The translations under genes were made by a program, and so were the position numbers. Shown here piece by piece: positions 9,336 to 21,335 of a stretch of 43,759 bases of DNA. The notes below the pieces were generated by a model that saw nothing but the letters and a program-made list of their open reading frames with translations, did no database searches and was not told the DNA's origin. Position 1 is the first letter of the stretch. Each line of letters begins with the position of its first letter. Origin of the DNA: Mycobacterium helveticum (GTDB lineage: Bacteria > Actinomycetota > Actinomycetes > Mycobacteriales > Mycobacteriaceae); contig NZ_VMQU01000038.1 in assembly GCF_007714205.1 (NCBI RefSeq), positions 1-43,759 on the forward strand, in the 5' to 3' direction.

Positions 9336-9611
9336 TTATCTCCGGTGGAGATACGTCTCGAGCCCGGCCTGCGCGCCGCGGCTGCCGCGACGGGCCGCGG
9401 CAAGCTGCCAGACGAAGATGGCCGTTCCCAGCAACCCGACGGCCAGCCCGGCCAAGGACACCGGGCGCCAACCGTGCAGGGAGGGAACGAGAAAGGCGGC
9501 CGCCCCGGCGACCAGCCAGGCCAGGGCGCCGACCGCGATGACCGGCCATACCTCGAGCAGCGCGGGCGGCAACGGCGGTGGTTTGCGACCCTCGCCCGGC
9601 TCGACGGACAT
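9336..9611 (-). CDS. DUF2530 small membrane protein
   Basis: Protein of 91 residues with a Pro-rich N-terminus (GEGRKPPPLPPALLEVWPV) and two transmembrane helices (VIAVGALAWLVAGAAAFLV and VSLAGLAVGLLGTAIFVWQL), ending with a positively charged tail. Function is unknown. Length and pattern equal Rv0879c. It is divergent from the MarR regulator gene. The ATG at 9611 is the only start that keeps the family N-terminus. Confidence 0.85.
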   Translation of the reverse strand: MSVEPGEGRKPPPLPPALLEVWPVIAVGALAWLVAGAAAFLVPSLHGWRPVSLAGLAVGLLGTAIFVWQLAAARRGSRGAQAGLETYLHRR

Positions 9612-9772
9612 AGCCCCCAACATAGCTTTGCCGCGGCGCGGAATCCGCTCCGGCCCGAGACAGGCGACCTGCGCGGGGCCGCCGGCGAACGGCCGGGCCG
9701 GCCGCAGCCCGGGTGACAGTGGTTCGGGGCGGTCGGCAGCCGGTCGGCGGCTCGCGTTTCCGCGGTGGCGTG

Positions 9773-9778
9773 TAACCT
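9773..9778 (+). promoter_or_regulatory. -10 box of a leaderless promoter for the MarR gene
   Basis: TAACCT lies six bases before the A of the ATG at 9785. This is the spacing expected if transcription starts at the start codon itself, giving a leaderless mRNA. No Shine-Dalgarno is present, which agrees. Confidence 0.6.
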
Positions 9779-9784
9779 CGCGCC

Positions 9785-10216
9785 ATGCCTGACAGCGATG
9801 CGCGGCTGGCCAACGACTTGTCACTGGCCGTCATGCGGCTCGCCCGCCAGCTGCGGTTTCGCAACCTCTCGTCGCCGGTGTCGTTGTCCCAGCTGTCGGC
9901 GTTGGCGACGCTCGTCAACGAGGGCGCGATGACCCCGGGCACGCTGGCGCTGCGCGAGGGGGTGCGGCCACCGTCGATGACCCGGGTGATCGCCTCGCTG
10001 GCCGACATGGGTCTGGTCGACCGCGTCCCGCACCCCGTCGACGGCCGGCAGGTGCTGATCTCGGTGTCCGAGGCCGGCGCCGAGTTGGTCAAGGCGACTC
10101 GGCGTGCCCGCCAGGAGTGGCTGGTCACGCGGCTCACGACTCTCGACAGCCACCAACGCGAGACCCTGCGCAGCGCCACGGGTTTGATGCTGGCCCTCGT
10201 CGACGAAGGCCCGTGA
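9785..10216 (+). CDS. MarR-family transcriptional regulator
   Basis: Winged-helix regulator of 143 residues with the MarR layout: N-terminal dimer helix, then [40 protein letters not shown] as the DNA-binding helices, then the wing [17 protein letters not shown] and a C-terminal dimer helix. It probably acts as a ligand- or redox-sensitive repressor of its own operon; the ligand is unknown. It is first of three coupled genes, with its stop overlapping the GTG of the methyltransferase (GTGA). Same length as Rv0880. Confidence 0.92.
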   Translation: MPDSDARLANDLSLAVMRLARQLRFRNLSSPVSLSQLSALATLVNEGAMTPGTLALREGVRPPSMTRVIASLADMGLVDRVPHPVDGRQVLISVSEAGAELVKATRRARQEWLVTRLTTLDSHQRETLRSATGLMLALVDEGP

Positions 10217-11046
10217 GCCGCGGCACCGACGGCCCGGACGTTCACGACGTCGACGACCCCGACGACCCCCGCCTCGACGATTTCCGCGATCTGAACAGCG
10301 TCGATCGCCGTCCCGACCTGCCCGGCGGCAAAGGGCTGGTGATCGCCGAGGGCGTCCTGGTCGTCCAGCGCATGCTCGCATCCCGGTTCACCCCGCACGC
10401 CCTGCTGGGCACCGACCGGAGGCTGGCCGAACTCGAGGGCGACCTGGCCGGTGTGGCGGTGCCGTTTTACCGGACCTCCGCCGATGTCATGGCGCGGGTG
10501 GTGGGTTTCCATCTCAACCGGGGCGTGCTTGCGGCCGCGAGGAGGGCGCCGGAATACGGGGTGGCGCAGGTGGCCGAGGGCGCCCACACTCTTGCGGTGC
10601 TCGAGGGCGTCAACGACCACGAGAACGTGGGCTCGATGTTCCGCAACGCCGCGGGGCTGGGCGTGGACGCGGTGGTCTTCGGGAGCGGCTGCGCGGACCC
10701 GCTGTACCGTCGTGCGGTCCGGGTGTCCATGGGCCATGCCCTGCTGGTGCCCTACGCGCGGGCCGCCAACTGGCCCGGCGACCTGGTGACGTTGCGAGAA
10801 CACGGTTTTCGGCTGCTGGCGATGACCCCGCGCAGCGATGCCCGTGCGCTGCCGGAGGCGATGGCGGCGGTGCGCGACGAACGGATCGGGGTCGTCATGG
10901 GCGCGGAGGGCCCGGGTCTGACGGTGGCCACGCTGCGGTTGAGCGACATGCGGGTGCGCATCCCCATGTCGCGGGGCACCGATTCGCTCAACGTGGCGAC
11001 TGCGGCCGCCGTGGCCTTCTACGAACGATCTAGGCTGCGCTCGTGA
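10213..11046 (+). CDS. SpoU/TrmH-family RNA 2'-O-methyltransferase
   Basis: Protein of 277 residues that should transfer a methyl group from SAM to a ribose 2'-OH in rRNA or tRNA. The SPOUT signature motifs are all visible: motif 1 [13 protein letters not shown], motif 2 [11 protein letters not shown], motif 3 [22 protein letters not shown]. The N-terminus contains a substrate-binding domain ([13 protein letters not shown]). The GTG at 10213 overlaps the MarR stop; the frame's upstream extension is shadow. Target nucleotide unknown. Ortholog of Rv0881. Confidence 0.92.
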   Translation: MSRGTDGPDVHDVDDPDDPRLDDFRDLNSVDRRPDLPGGKGLVIAEGVLVVQRMLASRFTPHALLGTDRRLAELEGDLAGVAVPFYRTSADVMARVVGFHLNRGVLAAARRAPEYGVAQVAEGAHTLAVLEGVNDHENVGSMFRNAAGLGVDAVVFGSGCADPLYRRAVRVSMGHALLVPYARAANWPGDLVTLREHGFRLLAMTPRSDARALPEAMAAVRDERIGVVMGAEGPGLTVATLRLSDMRVRIPMSRGTDSLNVATAAAVAFYERSRLRS

Positions 11047-11318
11047 ACGAGTCGGTGCCGTGGGCCACGGGATTGGCGGTGGCGGGGTTCGTCGCCGCGG
11101 TGACCGGCGCCGCGATCGTGGTGCTCAGCCTCGGGTTGATCCGGGTGCATCCGCTGTTGGCCGTCGGCCTCAACGCGGTGGCGGCGGGCGGGCTCGCGCC
11201 CACGTTGTGGGGGTGGCGGCGGACGCCGGTGCTGCGCTGGCTGGTGCTGGGCGCAGGAACGGGTGTTCTCGGCGGGTGGCTCGTGCTGCTGGCCCTGACG
11301 GTGTCGGGGACCCGCTAG
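11043..11318 (+). CDS. Small membrane protein (DUF2537-like)
   Basis: Protein of 91 residues with three hydrophobic helices (residues 8-30, 37-53, 63-86) and short loops; function unknown. The GTG at 11043 overlaps the methyltransferase stop (GTGA), making it the last gene of the MarR operon. Matches Rv0882 in place and size. Its end overlaps the convergent sepH end by four bases. Confidence 0.82.
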   Translation: MNESVPWATGLAVAGFVAAVTGAAIVVLSLGLIRVHPLLAVGLNAVAAGGLAPTLWGWRRTPVLRWLVLGAGTGVLGGWLVLLALTVSGTR

Positions 11319-12097
11319 CGCTGCCCGCTCGAGCGCACCCCGAGCAGCACATCTTCCCAGGCCGGAATGGCCGGCTTGCCCGCCTTGCCCCGCCGGGCAT
11401 GCGTGGGCGGTTCGGCGGCCGCGGGCGCAGCAGCCACCGGTGCGGCCTCCGGCTCTGGGCTGTCCTCGAAGTCGAGATGGGCCACCCGCGCGAGCGGCCG
11501 CAGCGGGCGCTCGAAGGTCGGGTCGATCAACTCGCTGGCCGCGTCGTCGGCCGCGGTGACCGTTCCGCCGTGGGCGCCGGGCATGAAGCAGAAGTGTGCG
11601 ACGTTGTCGGAGCGGCCCACCTTCCATGCCAGCTGCACCGTCCAACGGTTGTCTTCGTTGCGCCAGGCGTCCCAGGCGACCTTGTCCGGGGCCAGGCCGC
11701 GCGTCACCAGGGCGGTGCTCACGGTTTCCAGCAGCGTCAGCACCGCCGGGCCGTCGGCGAGCACCGGATGTGCGGCCGTCGCCAGCTCCGCCGCGCGGGA
11801 ACGTTCCAGCAGCACCGGGTGGGCGAACCGGCGGACCCGAGCGATGTCGGAGCCCGATGCCGCGGCCACCTGCTCGACGGACGCGCCGGCGCGGATTTTC
11901 GACTGAATTTCTCTGGGGCTCAGCATGTTCGTGATCTCGATGTCGAGCTGCGGTTGCTCCGAGGCTGCGGGGTCATCCCGCAGGGCGGCCCGCAACCGGT
12001 CGTCGACCGCCAGCTTGAACCGGTCTGCGGGGTCGCCGCCTTCGCAGATGAGGTATGTGCCGTCGGCATCGAGCCCAACCATCTTGAGTTCCCGCAT
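11315..12097 (-). CDS. sepH: Cell division regulator SepH (DUF3071)
   Basis: Cytoplasmic protein of 260 residues. Actinobacterial SepH binds FtsZ and promotes its assembly at the division site. The N-terminal DUF3071 domain starts MRELKMVGLDADG and includes a helix-turn-helix-like segment, SPREIQSKIRAGASVEQVAA, followed by RVRRFAHPVLLER. The C-terminal part is acidic and Ala-rich, then basic (RRGKAGKPAIPAWEDVL), consistent with a disordered FtsZ-contacting tail. Ortholog of Rv0883c. The ATG at 12097 is followed directly by conserved sequence. Confidence 0.9.
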   Translation of the reverse strand: MRELKMVGLDADGTYLICEGGDPADRFKLAVDDRLRAALRDDPAASEQPQLDIEITNMLSPREIQSKIRAGASVEQVAAASGSDIARVRRFAHPVLLERSRAAELATAAHPVLADGPAVLTLLETVSTALVTRGLAPDKVAWDAWRNEDNRWTVQLAWKVGRSDNVAHFCFMPGAHGGTVTAADDAASELIDPTFERPLRPLARVAHLDFEDSPEPEAAPVAAAPAAAEPPTHARRGKAGKPAIPAWEDVLLGVRSSGQR

Positions 12098-12218
12098 GGC
12101 TTCTCCTCGCAGGGTCCAGGTGCGTCGGCAACGGACCCATCACGTGCGCACTCTAGTCCAGCTGATGCCCGGAACCGGGCCGGACACGCTGGCCGGTTGC
12201 GAGCTGATGACGCCGGGG

Positions 12219-13535
<1,317 letters not shown>

Positions 13536-14561
13536 ATGGACAGGACGCGGGTGGTCCGGCGTTGGCGCCGCAACATGGAGGTGCGTGACGACGTCGAGTA
13601 CGTCGACATGCTCGCCACCTTGTCCGAGGGGTCCGTGCGGCGAAACTTCAACCCCTACACCGACATCGACTGGGACTCGCCGGAGTTCGCGGTCGCCGAC
13701 GACGATCCCCGGTGGATCCTGCCGGCAACCGACCCGCTGGGCCGCCACCCCTGGTATCAGGCGCAGTCCGACGAGCGCAAGATCAAGATCGGCATGTGGC
13801 GGCAGGCCAACGTGGCCAAGGTGGGACTGCACTTCGAGTCCATCCTGATCCGCGGCCTGATGAACTACACGTTCTGGCTGCCCAACGGATCCCCGGAATA
13901 CCGGTACTGCCTGCACGAATCCGTCGAAGAGTGCAACCACACCATGATGTTCCAGGAGATGGTCAACCGGGTCGGTGCCGACGTCCCCGGGATGCCGCGG
14001 ATGCTGCGCTGGCTCTCGCCGCTCGTGCCGTTGGCGGCCGGGCCGCTGCCCGCGGCGTTCTTCATCGGAGTGCTCGCCGGTGAGGAGCCCATCGACCACA
14101 CACAGAAGAACGTGCTCCGCGAGGGCAAGTCGCTACATCCGATCATGGAACGGGTGATGGCCATCCACGTGGCCGAAGAGGCGCGGCACATCTCCTTCGC
14201 CCACGAGTTCCTGCGCAAGCGGTTGCCGGAGCTGACCCGCAGGCAGCGGTTCTGGATGTCGCTGTTCTACCCGCTGACGATGCGCGTGCTCTGCCAGGCC
14301 ATCGTGGTGCCGCCCAAGGCGTTCTGGGAAGAGTTCGACATCCCCCGCGAGGTCAAAAAGGAGCTCTTCTTCAAGTCGCCGGAGTCGCGAAAGTGGTTGA
14401 GCGACATGTTCGCCGACGTGCGCATGCTGGCTTGTGACACCGGGCTGATGAAAACGCGTCTCGCGCGGCTGATGTGGCGGCTCTGCAAGATCGACGGCAA
14501 GCCGTCGCGCTACCGCAGTGAGCCGCAACGCCAGCACCTTGCCGTGGCCCCGGCCGCCTAG
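13536..14561 (+). CDS. AurF-like diiron oxygenase
   Basis: Protein of 341 residues of the AurF/DUF3066 diiron oxygenase family. Iron ligands fall in the expected helices: HESVEECNHTMMFQE (Glu and ExxxH) and VMAIHVAEEARHISFAHEF (EExxH-type). AurF-type enzymes N-oxygenate amines or hydroxylate substrates; the substrate here is unknown. The ATG at 13536 has GGGGAGG seven bases upstream. It is followed 17 bases later by fprB, a ferredoxin-ferredoxin reductase fusion that could supply the electrons. Ortholog of Rv0885. Confidence 0.9.
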   Translation: MDRTRVVRRWRRNMEVRDDVEYVDMLATLSEGSVRRNFNPYTDIDWDSPEFAVADDDPRWILPATDPLGRHPWYQAQSDERKIKIGMWRQANVAKVGLHFESILIRGLMNYTFWLPNGSPEYRYCLHESVEECNHTMMFQEMVNRVGADVPGMPRMLRWLSPLVPLAAGPLPAAFFIGVLAGEEPIDHTQKNVLREGKSLHPIMERVMAIHVAEEARHISFAHEFLRKRLPELTRRQRFWMSLFYPLTMRVLCQAIVVPPKAFWEEFDIPREVKKELFFKSPESRKWLSDMFADVRMLACDTGLMKTRLARLMWRLCKIDGKPSRYRSEPQRQHLAVAPAA

Positions 14562-14578
14562 CACGTTCCGGTCGTTTC

Positions 14579-16273
14579 ATGCCGCACGTGATCACCCAGT
14601 CGTGCTGCAACGACGGGTCCTGCGTTTACGCGTGTCCGGTGAACTGCATCCACCCGACACCGGACGAGCCGGGTTTTGCCACCTCGGAGATGTTGTACAT
14701 CGACCCGGTGGCCTGCGTGGACTGCGGCGCCTGCGTGAATGCCTGCCCGGTTGGCGCCATCGCGCCCGACACCCGGCTGGAAGCCAGGCAGCTGCCGTTC
14801 GTCGAGGTCAACGCGTCGTTCTATCCGAAGCGGCCGGCGGGGGTCAAGCTGCCGCCCACCTCGAAGCTGGCCGCGGTGATCCCCGCGGCCGAGGTGCGCG
14901 CCCGTCGCCGGCCGCTGACCGTGGCGATCGTGGGGTCCGGTCCGGCGGCGATGTATGCCGCCGATGAACTGCTCACCCAGCGCGGTGTGCGGGTCAACGT
15001 GTTCGACAAGCTGCCCACGCCCTACGGGCTGGTGCGGGCCGGGGTGGCGCCCGATCACCAGAGCACCAAACGGGTCACCCGGTTCTTCGACCGCATCGCC
15101 GGTCACCGCGACTTCCGCTTCTACCTCAACGTCGAGGTCGGCAAGCACCTGAGCCACGCCGACCTGTTGGCGCATCATCACGCCGTGCTCTACGCCGTCG
15201 GTGCGCCCGACGACCGTCGGCTCGACATCGACGGCATGGGCCTTGCGGGCACCGGAACCGCCACCCAGGTGGTCGCGTGGATCAACGGACATCCCGACTT
15301 CGCCGAGCTGCCAGTCGATCTCAGCCACGAGCGCGTGGTGATCGTCGGCAACGGCAACGTCGCGCTCGATGTGGCCCGGGTGCTCACCGCGGACCCGGAC
15401 GACCTCGCTCGCACCGACATCTCCGACCGCGCGCTCGATGCGTTCCGTGCCTCCGCGGTGCGCGAAGTGGTGATCGCCGCGCGGCGCGGTCCCGCCCACT
15501 CGGCGTTCACGTTGCCCGAGCTGATCGGGCTCACGGGCTCCTCCGAGGTCGTGCTGGATTGCGGTGACCACGACTTGGTCGCACGGGATCTCGCGACGGC
15601 GGCGGACACGTTGACCAGGACCAAGCTGGAGATCCTGAGCAAACTCGGCGACGCTTCGGCGCCGCCCCCGGGTGCCGGGTGCCCGCGAATCCGGTTGGCG
15701 TATCAGCTCACACCCGAACGCGTGCTCGGCGAGCACCGTGCCACCGGCGTGGAGTTCTCGGTCACCGGAACCCGGGAGCTGCGCCGGCTCGAGGCGGGCC
15801 TGGTGCTGACGTCGATTGGGTACCGCGGCAAGATGATTCGCGATCTGCCGTTTGACGACTCGGCCGGTGCGGTGCCGCACGGGAATGGCCGGGTGCTCGA
15901 CCCCGGCTCCGGCCGGCCGATTCCCGGCGCGTATGTCGCCGGCTGGATCAAGCGCGGGCCCACGGGTTTCATCGGCACCAACAAGTCCTGCTCCTTCCAG
16001 ACCGTGCAGGCCCTGGTCGCCGATTTCAACGCCGGCGCGTTGTCCGAGCCGGAGGCCCCGCCCGAGGCGTTCGACGAGCTGGTGCGGGCCCGTCAGCCCG
16101 ACACGGTCGGCTCCGCCGGGTGGCGCGCGATCGACGCCGCGGAGATCGCCCGCGGCCGGCGCGGCGGGCGGCCGCGCAACAAGTTCACCGCGGTCGCCGA
16201 GATGCTCGCCGCCGCGGCAACTGCGCCGCCGCCGCGGCGGCGGCTGCTGGACCGCCTGCTCGACCGGGGTTAG
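14579..16273 (+). CDS. fprB: Ferredoxin/ferredoxin-NADP+ reductase FprB
   Basis: Fusion protein of 564 residues. Residues 1-75 are a bacterial-type ferredoxin with two cluster motifs (CCNDGSCVYACPVNC and CVDCGACVNACPVGAI). The rest is an adrenodoxin-reductase-like flavoprotein with FAD site VAIVGSGPAAMYAADEL, TPYGLVRAGVAPDHQ, the NADP site VIVGNGNVALDVARVL and the C-terminal GWIKRGPTGFIGTNKSC. It moves electrons from NADPH to its own or other Fe-S proteins. It lies 17 bases after the diiron oxygenase gene and is probably cotranscribed, which suggests it drives that oxygenase. Ortholog of Rv0886. Confidence 0.95.
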   Translation: MPHVITQSCCNDGSCVYACPVNCIHPTPDEPGFATSEMLYIDPVACVDCGACVNACPVGAIAPDTRLEARQLPFVEVNASFYPKRPAGVKLPPTSKLAAVIPAAEVRARRRPLTVAIVGSGPAAMYAADELLTQRGVRVNVFDKLPTPYGLVRAGVAPDHQSTKRVTRFFDRIAGHRDFRFYLNVEVGKHLSHADLLAHHHAVLYAVGAPDDRRLDIDGMGLAGTGTATQVVAWINGHPDFAELPVDLSHERVVIVGNGNVALDVARVLTADPDDLARTDISDRALDAFRASAVREVVIAARRGPAHSAFTLPELIGLTGSSEVVLDCGDHDLVARDLATAADTLTRTKLEILSKLGDASAPPPGAGCPRIRLAYQLTPERVLGEHRATGVEFSVTGTRELRRLEAGLVLTSIGYRGKMIRDLPFDDSAGAVPHGNGRVLDPGSGRPIPGAYVAGWIKRGPTGFIGTNKSCSFQTVQALVADFNAGALSEPEAPPEAFDELVRARQPDTVGSAGWRAIDAAEIARGRRGGRPRNKFTAVAEMLAAAATAPPPRRRLLDRLLDRG

Positions 16274-16299
16274 CGGCCGCGCGGTCCGGCTTCCGATCC

Positions 16300-16340
16300 C
16301 CGCGAGCGTGCGTGTCGGTACGACGACACACCGCGGGAGC
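16300..16340. terminator. GC-rich hairpin between convergent fprB and citA
   Basis: An outer pairing (CCCGCG with CGCGGG) and an inner pairing (GTGTCG with CGACAC around TACGA) form a long interrupted stem in the 104-base convergent gap. A bidirectional terminator is the simplest reading. Similar GAGCGTGCGTGT-containing hairpins are, as I recall, frequent between mycobacterial genes. Confidence 0.4.
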
Positions 16341-16377
16341 CGTCAGTTTGCGCACGTTCGCGCGGGGCCGGGCCTGC

Positions 16378-17499
16378 TCAGGCGCTGGTGCGCACCCGAT
16401 CCCAGCCCTCGACCGCCTCCGGGCTGCGCGGGCCCGGTCCGACGTAGATGGCCGACGGACGGACCAGCTTGCCCAGGTGCTTCTGCTCGAGGATGTGGGC
16501 GCACCATCCCGCGGTGCGTCCGCAGGTGAACATCGCCGGCATCATGTTGGCCGGCACCTGCGCGAAGTCCAGAATCACCGCGGCCCAGAACTCCACGTTG
16601 GTTTCGATGGCGCGGTCCGGGCGGCGTTCGCGCAGCTCGGCCAGCGCGGCCTGCTCGAGGGCGACGGCGACCTCGTGGCGAGGGGCGCCCAGCCGCTCGG
16701 CGGCGGCACGCAGCACCCGCGCCCGCGGGTCCTCGGCCCGGTAGACCCGGTGCCCGAATCCCATCAGCTTCTCGCCGCGGTCCAGGATCCCCTTGACCAG
16801 GCCGCGGGCGTCACCGGTGCGCTCGACCTCCTCGATCATCGGCAGCACCCGGGCCGGGGCCCCGCCGTGCAGCGGCCCGCTCATCGCGCCGATGGCCCCG
16901 GACAACGCCGCGGCCACGTCGGCGCCCGTCGAGGCGATCACCCGCGCGGTGAAGGTCGAGGCGTTCATGCCGTGCTCGGCGGCCGACACCCAGTAGGCGT
17001 CGATGGCCTCGACGTGCCTGGGGTCCGGCTCGCCCTGCCAACGCGTCATGAAACGCGCTGTGACGGTGGGGCATTCGTCGATGACCCGCTGGGGCACCGC
17101 CGGCTGGTAGATGCCGCGCGCGGACTGCGCGACGTAGGACAGCGCCATCACCGACGCCCGGGCCAGTTGCTCGCGGGCGGTGGCGTCGTCGGTGTCGAGC
17201 AGCGGCTTGTACCCCCAGATGGGGGCCAGCATCGCCAGGCCGGCCTGCACGTCGACGCGCACGTCGCCGGTGTGGATCGGCAGCGGGAAGGGCTCGGCGG
17301 GCGGCAGCCCGTGGCCGAACCTGCCGTCGACCAGCAGCGCCCACGCGTCGCCGAACGTGACCTTCTGGCTCACCAGATCCTCGATGTCGACGCCGCGGTA
17401 GCGCAGCGCGCCGCCGTTTTTGTCCGGCTCGGCGATCTCGGTGGTGAAGGCCACCACGCCTTCGAGGCCGGGCACGAAGTCTTCCGGGACCACAGTCAT
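16378..17499 (-). CDS. citA: Citrate synthase II CitA
   Basis: Citrate/methylcitrate synthase family enzyme of 373 residues, identical in length to Rv0889c. It condenses acetyl-CoA (or another acyl-CoA) with oxaloacetate. Active-site segments are [11 protein letters not shown] (first His), [14 protein letters not shown] (second His, phosphate/oxaloacetate Arg) and ETNVEFWAA, where the usual catalytic Asp of NVDF is Glu. The start [17 protein letters not shown] matches the family. It is divergent from pdxH across an operator-like region. The main citrate synthase gltA2 lies 0.9 kb away, so CitA is probably the secondary or conditional enzyme. Confidence 0.94.
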   Translation of the reverse strand: MTVVPEDFVPGLEGVVAFTTEIAEPDKNGGALRYRGVDIEDLVSQKVTFGDAWALLVDGRFGHGLPPAEPFPLPIHTGDVRVDVQAGLAMLAPIWGYKPLLDTDDATAREQLARASVMALSYVAQSARGIYQPAVPQRVIDECPTVTARFMTRWQGEPDPRHVEAIDAYWVSAAEHGMNASTFTARVIASTGADVAAALSGAIGAMSGPLHGGAPARVLPMIEEVERTGDARGLVKGILDRGEKLMGFGHRVYRAEDPRARVLRAAAERLGAPRHEVAVALEQAALAELRERRPDRAIETNVEFWAAVILDFAQVPANMMPAMFTCGRTAGWCAHILEQKHLGKLVRPSAIYVGPGPRSPEAVEGWDRVRTSA

Positions 17500-17533
17500 G
17501 GGAAAAATTCTCGCACCCCGTTCCCGGGGCTCT

Positions 17534-17570
17534 GCTACCGGCCGGTAGCTGCCGCGTCACGACCGGTAGC
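17534..17570. promoter_or_regulatory. Operator-like triple half-site in the citA-pdxH promoter region
   Basis: GCTACCGGCCGGTAGC (17534-17549) is a perfect 16-bp palindrome, and a third CCGGTAGC half-site follows at 17563-17570. The two CCGGTAGC copies are exactly 21 bp (two helix turns) apart. The third site overlaps the candidate -10 TAGCGT (17567-17572) that sits seven bases before the pdxH ATG and would give a leaderless mRNA. A regulator bound here could block pdxH and also reach the citA promoter. Confidence 0.6.
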
Positions 17571-17579
17571 GTGGGGTCG

Positions 17580-18239
17580 ATGGCAGGGCCGGACGAACGG
17601 CATCTCGCGGAGATGCGGGTGGAATACGGGTCGGTGGAAAAGGACGGCAGTCCCGACCTGGATACCGACTGGTTGGCCGACGGCTGGCTTGCGTTGTTCC
17701 GCAGGTGGATTGACGACGCCGAGCGGGCCGGGCTGGCCGAGCCCAACGCCATGGTGCTGGCCACGGTCGCGGATGGCAGGCCGGTCAGCCGGACGGTGTT
17801 GTGCAAGAGCGCCGACGAGACCGGAATCACATTTTTCACCAACTACGACTCGGCCAAGGGCGGCGAGCTGGCCGCGACGCCGTTCGCGTCGGCCACGTTT
17901 CCCTGGTTTCGGCTGGGCCGCCAGGTCCATATCCGCGGGCCGGTCAGCCGGGTCGATTCGCAGGTCACCGAGGACTACTGGGCCAAGCGGCCGCGCGGCT
18001 CACAGCTGGGGGCTTGGGCGTCGCACCAGTCGCACCCGATCGTGTCGCGGGACGCGCTGCTCGGCCAGCTGGCGGAGGTGACCGCGCGGTTCGCGGATTC
18101 CGAACGCGTGCCGGTGCCGCCGAACTGGGGCGGGTACCTCATCGCGCCCGAGGTGGTGGAGTTCTGGCAGGGGCGGGAAAATCGGCTGCACAACCGGATT
18201 CGGGTCAGCGGCGGCCACGTCGAGCGCCTGCAACCCTGA
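17580..18239 (+). CDS. pdxH: Pyridoxine/pyridoxamine 5'-phosphate oxidase PdxH
   Basis: FMN enzyme of 219 residues that oxidises PNP or PMP to pyridoxal 5'-phosphate. Typical family segments are [20 protein letters not shown] (FMN/substrate), [39 protein letters not shown] and the C-terminal [15 protein letters not shown] with substrate-binding Arg and His. The ATG at 17580 is preferred because the candidate -10 box places transcription there; a GTG at 17571 would add three residues. In M. tuberculosis the pdxH gene at this spacing from citA/gltA2 is also reported, though possibly under a different locus number; I am not certain. Confidence 0.93.
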   Translation: MAGPDERHLAEMRVEYGSVEKDGSPDLDTDWLADGWLALFRRWIDDAERAGLAEPNAMVLATVADGRPVSRTVLCKSADETGITFFTNYDSAKGGELAATPFASATFPWFRLGRQVHIRGPVSRVDSQVTEDYWAKRPRGSQLGAWASHQSHPIVSRDALLGQLAEVTARFADSERVPVPPNWGGYLIAPEVVEFWQGRENRLHNRIRVSGGHVERLQP

Positions 18240-18434
18240 CGGTGCGCCTCGCCGACTGCGGCCGCCGCCGCGATCGCAGGGGTCTTGCCCGGCAGGGGGC
18301 GCACGATCAGCGAACCCGACCCCGGGCAGGCGCGCCGTCGCGATAACGACTACCTTCAGCAGTACGCACCTAGTGCGGGCCAGCCGTATCAGATCAGCAC
18401 ATAATCACATCAGCCAGAGTGCAAAGGGGTTCTC

Positions 18435-19730
<1,296 letters not shown>

Positions 19731-19749
19731 GCCCCGACCGCCACGCCGC

Positions 19750-21306
19750 CTACCGTCCCAGGGACGACAGGACCGCCATCGCGGCGTTGTGGCCCCCGAT
19801 GCCGGACACCGCACCGCCGCGGCGGGCGCCCGAGCCGCACAGCATGATCCGGTCGTGGCACGTCGCCACTCCCCAGCGCCGCGCCGGGGTGTCCAGCGGG
19901 TCGTCGTCGGCGGCGAACGGCCACGACAACCCGCCGTGGAAAATGTTGCCGTCGGTCATCGCCAGGGTGCGCTGCAGATCCAGGGTGGTTGTGGTCTCGA
20001 CGCACGGCCGGCCGTGCGCGTCGGGCATCAACACGTCCTGGATCGGCTCGGCCAGCACGGAATTCAGCGACGCCAGCACCGACTCGGTCAACCGGTCCCG
20101 CAGGATGTCCGGGTCGGCGCCGCCGCACAGGGCGTGCGGGGTGTGCAGCCCGAACACCGTCATCGTGTGGGCGCCCGACTCACGCAGTCCGGGCGACAGG
20201 ATGCTCGCGTCGGTCAATGAGTGGCAGTAGGCCTCGCACGGCAACGGATCCGGCAGCCGGCCGGCCGCCGCGTTCGAGTACCCCGCGTCCAACTGGGTCC
20301 ACGCCTCGTTGGCGTGGAACGTGCCCGCGAACGCCTGTTCGGGCGTGACGCGGTCGTCGCGCAACCGGGGCAGCCGCCGCAGCACCATGTTCACCTTGAC
20401 CTGTGCGCCCTGACTCCGTGCCGTGGGTGTTTCGCCGAGCAGGCCATCCAGGACTGACGGGGTGACGCCGGCCAGCACGAACCGCCCCCGGACCAGATGG
20501 TCGTCGCCACCCGCGCGGTAGCGCGCCCGCCCGTCCGGATCGACGGCGTAAACGTCGGCGCCGGTGACGATCTCGGCGCCATGGCCGACGGCCGCCGCGG
20601 CCAGGGCGGTGCTCACCGCGCCCATGCCGCCGACCGGGACGTCCCAGTCGCCGGCGCCGCCGCCGAGCAGGTGATAGAGCAAACAGATGTTCTGGGCCAG
20701 CGACGGGTCGTCGAGGCGGGCGAAGGTTCCGATCAGCGCGTCGGTTGCGATGACGCCGCGGACCAGGTCGTTGCCCACCGCTGCGGCGATGGCGGGCCCG
20801 ATCGGCTCGTCCGTCATCGCCCGCCACGCGGCCGCCGCATCCCGATCACCGGAGGCCAGCACGTGCCGGCGGGCTTCGGCGCGGGTGCGCAGCGGTTCGA
20901 GCAGGGTGGGCCAGAGCCGGTGTGTCACCGTCCGGCAGCTCCGGTAGAACGCGGCGAAACCTTCTTCGTCGGAGGCGGCGCCGATCGCGGCGAAGCCGGC
21001 GGGGGCGTGTCCGCCCCGCGGCCCGATCAGCAGGCCCGAACGCCCGGCCGTGACCGGGTCCGGGGTGTAGGACGAGAACCGCCGTCTCGACAGCCGCACC
21101 GCGACGCCCAGTTCGTCGACGATGCGAGGCGGCAGCAAGCTGACCAGGTAGGAGTAGCGCGACACACGGACGTCGACGCCGTCGAAGACCTGTGACGACA
21201 CGGCGGCGCCGCCGACGTGTCGCAGCCGCTCCAACACCCGCACGCGCAGGCCCGCCCGGGCCAGGTAACCGGCGGCAACCAGCCCGTTGTGGCCGCCGCC
21301 GACCAC
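19750..21306 (-). CDS. FAD-dependent oxidoreductase (phytoene-dehydrogenase-like)
   Basis: NAD(P)/FAD oxidoreductase of the carotenoid dehydrogenase/CrtI-like family, at least 518 residues. The N-terminal Rossmann signature is [22 protein letters not shown] with [10 protein letters not shown]; the C-terminal family motif is [31 protein letters not shown]. Substrate unknown. The first usual start, GTG at 21306, cuts off the first Rossmann strand. In-frame codons upstream read TQRPADVDVV back to a CTG at 21339 that overlaps the DUF2630 stop as CTGA, so a CTG start is likely. Ortholog of Rv0897c. Confidence 0.88.
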   Translation of the reverse strand: MVGGGHNGLVAAGYLARAGLRVRVLERLRHVGGAAVSSQVFDGVDVRVSRYSYLVSLLPPRIVDELGVAVRLSRRRFSSYTPDPVTAGRSGLLIGPRGGHAPAGFAAIGAASDEEGFAAFYRSCRTVTHRLWPTLLEPLRTRAEARRHVLASGDRDAAAAWRAMTDEPIGPAIAAAVGNDLVRGVIATDALIGTFARLDDPSLAQNICLLYHLLGGGAGDWDVPVGGMGAVSTALAAAAVGHGAEIVTGADVYAVDPDGRARYRAGGDDHLVRGRFVLAGVTPSVLDGLLGETPTARSQGAQVKVNMVLRRLPRLRDDRVTPEQAFAGTFHANEAWTQLDAGYSNAAAGRLPDPLPCEAYCHSLTDASILSPGLRESGAHTMTVFGLHTPHALCGGADPDILRDRLTESVLASLNSVLAEPIQDVLMPDAHGRPCVETTTTLDLQRTLAMTDGNIFHGGLSWPFAADDDPLDTPARRWGVATCHDRIMLCGSGARRGGAVSGIGGHNAAMAVLSSLGR

Positions 21307-21335
21307 GACGACATCGACATCCGCCGGGCGCTGCG

